This document shows positions 6,825 through 10,808 of a DNA stretch of 10,808 nucleotides, one piece after another. The number at the start of each line of letters is the position of its first letter. The stretch's first letter is position 1. Location: the NCBI GenBank assembly GCA_038232695.1, contig JBBSNI010000172.1, forward strand, positions 1 to 10,808, in the 5' to 3' direction. Origin of the DNA: JAJNNC01 sp038232695. Lineage in GTDB: Bacteria; Bacteroidota; Bacteroidia; Cytophagales; Cyclobacteriaceae. Both the position numbers and the translations under genes were made by a program. A model generated the notes under the pieces. The model made no database searches and was not told the origin of the DNA. It was given only the letters and a program-made list of their open reading frames with translations.

Positions 6825-7346
6825 TTATTCTATAGTCAGCTTGAAATGCTTACCCAGTCCGGCTTCCACTATTTTCCTGAAGGTAGAGAGTTCTACATCT
6901 GTATGATTGTTTTCGAGCCTTGAAATATAAAATCTGGAAGTGCCGCTACGTTGAGCCAGTTGTTCTTGTGTCAATCCCGCTTTCAATCTTGCTGATTTGA
7001 TCAGGTTTCCAATTTTCTCTGAATGAGAAGGTTCAACAGGTTTGCTAAGTCTGAAAAGTTCATCAGGACTCAATTCGTAAGGATGCATCTCTTCCTGACC
7101 ATTCTCTGATAAAAGTTTAACAGGAATGTTATTCCAGGACAAAGTGAAATTCCTTAAAGCTACTTTTTTGAATTCATTAGGTTTTAAAAGCGGGTATTCC
7201 ACATCATCTTTGCTAATATTCCATTGTTTGAATATTTGCTCAAAGTCGAGTAGCCTGTTTTCACCATTGTTGAACATACAATAGATTTTTAACTTCTCAA
7301 TTTTCTGAATTTTTATAATTCGCGGAATAGTTATTTTCTTTCTCAT
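6825..7346 (-). CDS. DUF2442 domain - XRE helix-turn-helix fusion protein
   Basis: The protein has an N-terminal DUF2442-like domain (about 13-100; NNGENRLLDFEQIFK at 26-40, YELSPDELFRLS at 90-101) and a C-terminal XRE-type HTH (about 113-165; GLTQEQLAQRSGTSRFYISR at 124-143 covers the recognition helices). The preferred start is the ATG at 7346, giving 173 residues and an ATGA overlap with the DUF4160 stop (7346-7343). A start at 7406 would lie deep inside the upstream gene. DUF2442 and DUF4160 genes are often paired and look like toxin-antitoxin units, but I know of no proven mechanism. The HTH half probably binds DNA and may repress its own operon. The gene is more AT-rich than hslU and hppD on either side, as expected for an acquired module. 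Confidence 0.8.
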   Translation of the reverse strand: MRKKITIPRIIKIQKIEKLKIYCMFNNGENRLLDFEQIFKQWNISKDDVEYPLLKPNEFKKVALRNFTLSWNNIPVKLLSENGQEEMHPYELSPDELFRLSKPVEPSHSEKIGNLIKSARLKAGLTQEQLAQRSGTSRFYISRLENNHTDVELSTFRKIVEAGLGKHFKLTIE

Positions 7347-7633
7347 AGCCTTGGATTTAAACGCTGGAAATTCTGCATCAGGTATGCCTGTTTCGTTTTT
7401 GCCCATTTAATAACTTTACTCCTTTGTGCTTTTGGGAGCCTTCCGGCATACGTTAATAATGTCTTAATCTCAATGAGTTCTTCATGTTCAGCGTAGATAG
7501 CATGAAAATGGGGCGGTGGATGTTCGCGGGAGTAAACATCTATTTTGATTGAATCTATGATTTTTAAAGTTGGCCACGGAAACTTGTTGTCTAATACGAC
7601 AACAAAAATAAAAATACTTTGGTTTTGCAGCAA
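7343..7633 (-). CDS. DUF4160 protein, start codon apparently disrupted
   Basis: The conserved domain is clear: PTLKIIDSIKIDVYSREH, then PPPHFHAIYAEHEELIEI, and a tail ending in FQRLNPRL. Relatives begin MPTL; here the frame reads FPWPTL, with Trp at the Met position (TGG at 7576-7574). The only in-frame bacterial start codon upstream is a TTG at 7633, which coincides with the -33 element of the promoter and adds 19 residues unlike the family. One base earlier there is GTG (7577-7575) followed by an extra G and then CCA ACT, so removing one G restores a GTG-started MPTLKII protein. Either the gene has been inactivated by a one-base insertion or the base is a sequencing error. The function is unknown. 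It overlaps the downstream HTH gene by 4 bp. Confidence 0.7.
   Translation of the reverse strand: MLQNQSIFIFVVVLDNKFPWPTLKIIDSIKIDVYSREHPPPHFHAIYAEHEELIEIKTLLTYAGRLPKAQRSKVIKWAKTKQAYLMQNFQRLNPRL
7584..7605 (-). promoter_or_regulatory. 8-6-8 palindrome, candidate operator
   Basis: TTGTTGTC-N6-GACAACAA is a perfect 8-bp inverted repeat with a 6-base centre. It overlaps the -7 element by 3 bases, covers the expected transcription start, and lies just ahead of the GTG at 7577. Size and place fit an operator for the dimeric XRE protein encoded second in the operon. Binding is inferred. Confidence 0.5.
7603..7633 (-). promoter_or_regulatory. Bacteroidota-type promoter of the DUF4160-HTH operon
   Basis: On the minus strand TTG (7633-7631), then 20 bases, then TATTTTTG (7610-7603) matches TTG-N(17-23)-TAnnTTTG without mismatch. 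Transcription would start near 7597, about 20 bases before the GTG at 7577. It is the best promoter match in the window. Confidence 0.6.
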
Positions 7634-7706
7634 GCCTTTTTGTGGGTTCTGCTATAGTGCCACTATTTGTACTTCTTAAAGTTCTTTACTTTGATTTCGT
7701 GGTGTT

Positions 7707-9119
7707 TTACAAAATATACTGACTCAAGTCCTTATTTTTCACCAGGCCTAACAGTCTTTCTTTGACCATTTCCTTGGTAACGACTATTTGGGCATTGGCT
7801 TCGATCTTATCGGGCACATCAAACAAAAAATCGTTGAGCAGGTGGCTCACAACGGTATGCAGGCGGCGCGCGCCGATGTTTTCCAACTCCGAATTGATCT
7901 GAAAGGCGATATCTGCAATCTCATCCAGGGCTTCATCCTCAAAAGTTAGCGATACATCTTCTGCTGTGAACAGAGCTTCGTACTGCTTGGTCAGGGCGTT
8001 CTTAGGCTCGCGCAGGATCTGGACGAAGTCTTCCTTGGTCAGGTCGTTTAATTCTACGCGGATCGGAAAACGCCCTTGCAATTCCGGGATCAGGTCGGAA
8101 GGTTTGGCAACATGAAAAGCGCCCGCAGCAACGAACAAAATATGGTCGGTGTGGACGATGCCGTACTTGGTGTTGACGGCGCTGCCTTCTACAATAGGCA
8201 GCAGGTCGCGCTGTACACCTTCGCGGCTCACGTCGGCGCCACCGCCGCCCTGCCGGTTGGCGCTGGACGCTACCTTGTCTATCTCATCGATAAAGATGAT
8301 GCCGGTGTCCTGCGCTTTCTGGATGGCTTCTTCTTTTACTTCGTCCATATCGATCAGGCGGGACGCTTCTTCTTCCAACAGTATCTTTTTGGCTTCGCCA
8401 ATGGTGACCTTACGCTTTTTACTCTTTTTGGGCATCATGCCGTTGATCATCTCCTGCAGGTTCATCATAGAGACTTCGTCCATCATGCCGCCACCGACCA
8501 TGCCAATGCCCGAGCCGCTGCTTTGTCTGATGTCGATCTCTATCTTTCTTCCATCGAGCTCGCCGTTGCGTATCTTCTCCCGGAAGCGTTCGCGTGTTTT
8601 CATGTTCAGTTCGGCATCGCTCATCGGCATATTGGATTCTTCCTGGCTGTTAAAGCCCAGCGAAGGCTGACTGGCTTTGGGGGCACCTTTGACAGGCGGG
8701 ATTAGCGCATCCAGGATGATCTCTTCTACGGCTTCGGCGGCTTTTCCCTGCACTTCTTCTTTCTTACGCGACTTGACCAGGTTAATCGATTGTTCTACCA
8801 GGTCGCGCACCATGCTTTCTACGTCGCGGCCTACGTAGCCTACTTCGGTAAACTTGGAAGCTTCTACTTTGGTGAAAGGCGCATCGGCAATGTTGGCCAG
8901 GCGGCGGGCAATTTCAGTTTTTCCGACACCTGTAGCACCGATCAACAAGATATTGTTAGGCACAATCTCCTTTTGCATGTCCGATGTTACGCTCATGCGC
9001 CGCCAGCGATTGCGCAGGGCAATGGCTACGTTTTTCTTGGCATCTTTTTGCCCGATAATGTACTTGTCTAATTCGGCAACGATCTGCCGGGGCGTCAAAT
9101 ATTTATTTTCTTCTAACAT
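7707..9119 (-). CDS. hslU: ATP-dependent protease ATPase subunit HslU (ClpY)
   Basis: HslU is the AAA+ unfoldase of the HslUV cytoplasmic protease; it forms a hexamer that feeds unfolded proteins into the HslV peptidase. At 470 residues it is a normal length. Visible motifs are Walker A GATGVGKT (61-68), the pore loop GYVG (94-97), the intermediate domain (about 110-245, Met/Gly- and Lys-rich, with a longer insert than in E. coli), Walker B IIFIDE (274-279), the arginine-finger region ELQGRFPIR (346-354) and sensor 2 GARR (416-419). The C-terminus LSQYIL resembles the tail that inserts into HslV. It begins 8 bp after porQ and is probably co-transcribed. The peptidase gene hslV is not adjacent on either side. 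Confidence 0.96.
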   Translation of the reverse strand: MLEENKYLTPRQIVAELDKYIIGQKDAKKNVAIALRNRWRRMSVTSDMQKEIVPNNILLIGATGVGKTEIARRLANIADAPFTKVEASKFTEVGYVGRDVESMVRDLVEQSINLVKSRKKEEVQGKAAEAVEEIILDALIPPVKGAPKASQPSLGFNSQEESNMPMSDAELNMKTRERFREKIRNGELDGRKIEIDIRQSSGSGIGMVGGGMMDEVSMMNLQEMINGMMPKKSKKRKVTIGEAKKILLEEEASRLIDMDEVKEEAIQKAQDTGIIFIDEIDKVASSANRQGGGGADVSREGVQRDLLPIVEGSAVNTKYGIVHTDHILFVAAGAFHVAKPSDLIPELQGRFPIRVELNDLTKEDFVQILREPKNALTKQYEALFTAEDVSLTFEDEALDEIADIAFQINSELENIGARRLHTVVSHLLNDFLFDVPDKIEANAQIVVTKEMVKERLLGLVKNKDLSQYIL

Positions 9120-9127
9120 GGAATTGT

Positions 9128-10144
9128 TTATTGTTTCTTAAAAATCAATTGGTTGAGGTTGGCTGTCAAAGAGAGATGACTGAAGCCACCTGTTACGTGG
9201 TAATATTCTCTGGCAAAATCCAATTGCAGGGCTTTGACCCGAAGCATAAATCCGAATGATAATCCGGCGCCTCCGCTCACTTGCTGTAATTGTAACGAAC
9301 TTCTGATCAAATGGTTATAACCCAACCGCAGGTGGAAATGAGGGCTGAGCAAAGCTTCCCCGCCGAAGGTCATATGCCGCAAAATCCTGCCCGCCACCCC
9401 TGGTGTTTCACCATTGACAGCATCATAAGCTTTCGTATCGCGCAGTATCCTGTAGACAGAAACATGGAACCTGAAAGGCATATACTCCGGCTTAAAAGCT
9501 ACCCCCAGGCGGACATCTGTTGGCAGCCGTGAGTCGCTCGCTGCCGTATAATCGCTCAGCAGCACGCCCAGGTTGCTAAACAGCAAGCTAAACGTAAGGT
9601 CGCGGCTCGGATGCACGAAAGCGCCGCTGATGTCCAGCAGCAAAGCCGCCGCCTGGTAACCTGCGATCTGGGAAGCCGCTACTTTCAGGTTAGCGCCTAC
9701 GCGGTACAAGCCTATCTGTTGGCTATGGTTGATCACCAGGGCATAATCCTGGGCACTGACTTCTCCCTGGGGCAAACCGGCAGCGTCAAAACTTTCCAGG
9801 CTGCCATAGCTCAGGTATTGAATGCCCGCCCCCCAGGTTCCGTACTTGTCAAAGTGGTGTACATACGTGAAAGTTCCGTATTTGATGTCAGCATAGTAAG
9901 GCATATAGCCTAAAGAAACGTGTTTAGATAACCGGGCATCGCTGTAGGCGGGGTTGAGCAGCCACAGGCTGACATCCTGTACACGCCCCGAGTCCAGCGA
10001 CTGGCACACCTGCAAGCCGCCCAGCGCCGTATTCCTGGCAGAGACATTGAGGTTCAGAAAATCAAAAGAAGCGTTGCTACCGATCTGGGCAAGCGATGGT
10101 GAGATAAAACCAAGCAAAAAAAACAGAGTAACTGATGTTTTCAA
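9128..10144 (-). CDS. porQ: Type IX secretion system protein PorQ
   Basis: The 338-residue protein has a Sec signal peptide (hydrophobic residues 4-18, probable cleavage after SLA at 17-19) and no lipobox. The mature part starts with the PorQ-like segment ASFDFLNLNVSARNTALGG (25-43), followed by LLNPAYSDARLS (62-73) and alternating amphipathic beta strands to the end (LTANLNQLIFKKQ), as in the PorV/FadL-type outer-membrane barrels. In the T9SS, PorQ works with PorU, PorV and PorZ in the attachment complex that cleaves the C-terminal sorting signal and anchors cargo at the cell surface. Its presence marks the organism as Bacteroidota. The downstream hslU follows after 8 bp. The start ATG at 10144 lacks a Shine-Dalgarno sequence. 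Confidence 0.88.
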   Translation of the reverse strand: MKTSVTLFFLLGFISPSLAQIGSNASFDFLNLNVSARNTALGGLQVCQSLDSGRVQDVSLWLLNPAYSDARLSKHVSLGYMPYYADIKYGTFTYVHHFDKYGTWGAGIQYLSYGSLESFDAAGLPQGEVSAQDYALVINHSQQIGLYRVGANLKVAASQIAGYQAAALLLDISGAFVHPSRDLTFSLLFSNLGVLLSDYTAASDSRLPTDVRLGVAFKPEYMPFRFHVSVYRILRDTKAYDAVNGETPGVAGRILRHMTFGGEALLSPHFHLRLGYNHLIRSSLQLQQVSGGAGLSFGFMLRVKALQLDFAREYYHVTGGFSHLSLTANLNQLIFKKQ

Positions 10145-10163
10145 GTGGTTGGGTGTTTGGGTG

Positions 10164-10194
10164 CGAAGGTAATCAACGGCTTGTGCTAAAGCAA
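10164..10194 (-). promoter_or_regulatory. Probable porQ-hslU promoter
   Basis: The minus strand has TTG (10194-10192), a 20-base spacer and TACCTTCG (10171-10164), one base off the Bacteroidota -7 consensus TAnnTTTG. The site ends 19 bases before the porQ ATG. The 10-mer ACCTTCGCAC within it recurs before fah. Confidence 0.4.
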
Positions 10195-10218
10195 CGTTAT
10201 ACCTTTATGAGCGAAGAT

Positions 10219-10313
10219 TTAACCACCAAGGTCACAAAGGATGGCACAAAGGTCACTAAGATAGCGGAACAAGCTTTGTGCTCTTTGCGCATTCTTTGTG
10301 TACCTTGTGGTTT
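10219..10313. repeat. Long imperfect palindrome with AAGGTCACA-type units between porQ and the DUF72 gene
   Basis: The left arm (10219-10260) is built from units such as CACCAAGGT, CACAAAGGATGG, CACAAAGGT and CACTAAGAT. The right arm (about 10274-10313) is an inverted, degenerate copy (CTTTGTGCTCTTTGC, then ATTCTTTGTG and ACCTTGTGG). The arms match at most positions with small shifts. Very similar ACCACAAAGG-type palindromes recur in intergenic DNA of many bacteria. It lies in the divergent promoter region and fills much of the 222 bp between the two genes. Confidence 0.7.
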
Positions 10314-10366
10314 ATAATAATCACCCTGTAAAGTACAATACATTAGCAATATAACATTTCTCTTCT

Positions 10367-10808
10367 ATGAAATTCGGTAAGCTTCCAGACATTAGCCAGG
10401 TGGATTTTACCTTGCCTCCGGATGATCCCCGGACGTTGGAGACACTTCGCCGGTGCAAAGGTGATCCTGATACTTTTCAATGTTATATAGGTTCGTCGCG
10501 GTGGGGCGAAAAAGACCTGGTGGGCAGTATTTATCCGCCCGGTACGCCTGTCAAAGATTATTTGCATTACTATTCGCGGCAGTTTGCTTCGGTAGAGATG
10601 AATACCACGCACTATCGTATTCCTACCCCGCAGATGGTGCAGCAGTGGCGCGACAAGACCTTGCCTTCTTTCCGTTTTTGCCCTAAGCTGCCACAAACCA
10701 TCAGTCATAGCCGCGACTTTGGAAGAAGTATGCGGGCAACAGAGCTATTGCTGGCATCGCTGGAGGCTTTTGGGGAGCAGTTAGGGATGCCTTTCATGCA
10801 GTTGCCAC
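10367..10808 (+). CDS. DUF72 (YecE-like) protein, N-terminal part, runs off right end
   Basis: From the ATG at 10367 the frame is open for 147 codons to the window edge. DUF72 hallmarks are CYIGSSRWGEKDLVGSIYPP (40-59), the segment HYYSRQFASVEMNTTHYRIP (69-88) and FRFCPKLPQTISH (107-119), as expected for this TIM-barrel-like family of unknown enzymatic role. About half of a usual 240-300-residue protein is present, preceded here by a leader of about 38 residues. There is no Shine-Dalgarno sequence, as for most genes in this window. It diverges from porQ, with the palindromic repeat between, and its promoter is not clear. The family call is confident; the function is unknown. Confidence 0.85.
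   Translation, partial: MKFGKLPDISQVDFTLPPDDPRTLETLRRCKGDPDTFQCYIGSSRWGEKDLVGSIYPPGTPVKDYLHYYSRQFASVEMNTTHYRIPTPQMVQQWRDKTLPSFRFCPKLPQTISHSRDFGRSMRATELLLASLEAFGEQLGMPFMQLP

Noticed and set aside
7654..7666. ATAGTG-C-CACTAT palindrome downstream of hslU
   Set aside because: Short, and lies upstream of the promoter at 7603-7633; the 8-6-8 palindrome is the better operator candidate.
8076..8705. Plus-strand open frame (209 codons) inside hslU
   Set aside because: It is antisense to strongly conserved AAA+ motifs, and its translation is compositionally odd (His- and Phe-rich).
10135..10317. 60-codon plus-strand frame ending in LCVPCGL
   Set aside because: It is made almost entirely from the AAGGTCACA-type palindrome; such translations are known artefacts of this repeat style.

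Overview
The window looks like chromosomal DNA of a Bacteroidota bacterium, most likely a Cytophagia-type or related lineage. The main reasons are a type IX secretion gene (porQ), start codons mostly without Shine-Dalgarno sequences, and promoter-like sites of the TTG-N20-TAnnTTTG kind. Almost everything lies on the minus strand. Only the MDR oxidoreductase at the left and the DUF72 gene at the right are on the plus strand.

Left edge (1-1160): the first 51 bases read, on the minus strand, as the N-terminus of an IS110-type transposase with a strong ribosome binding site. A perfect 13-bp inverted repeat includes its start codon. Next comes an AT-rich plus-strand gene for a zinc-independent quinone-oxidoreductase-like enzyme. 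This part looks acquired.

Centre (1212-6774): a minus-strand phenylalanine/tyrosine catabolic operon in the order hppD, hmgA, (possible small ORF), fah, flavin-reductase-like gene, phhA. Together these convert Phe to Tyr (PhhA), 4-hydroxyphenylpyruvate to homogentisate (HppD), homogentisate to maleylacetoacetate (HmgA), and fumarylacetoacetate to fumarate plus acetoacetate (Fah). The tyrosine aminotransferase, a maleylacetoacetate isomerase and pterin carbinolamine dehydratase are not in the window. The three longer spacers of the operon each hold a different short-unit (7-8 bp) repeat array arranged as an inverted pair, in each case starting at or within a few bases of the upstream stop codon.

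Accessory module (6825-7633): an AT-rich two-gene unit, a DUF4160 protein and a DUF2442-HTH (XRE) protein with ATGA overlap. It has its own consensus promoter and an overlapping 8-6-8 palindrome that could be an autoregulatory operator. The DUF4160 gene appears to have one extra G directly after a GTG start, so its start is probably disrupted.

Right part (7707-10808): hslU (ATPase of the HslUV protease) lies 8 bp behind porQ (type IX secretion), probably one transcription unit. A long imperfect palindrome occupies the divergent intergenic region, and a DUF72 gene runs off the right end.
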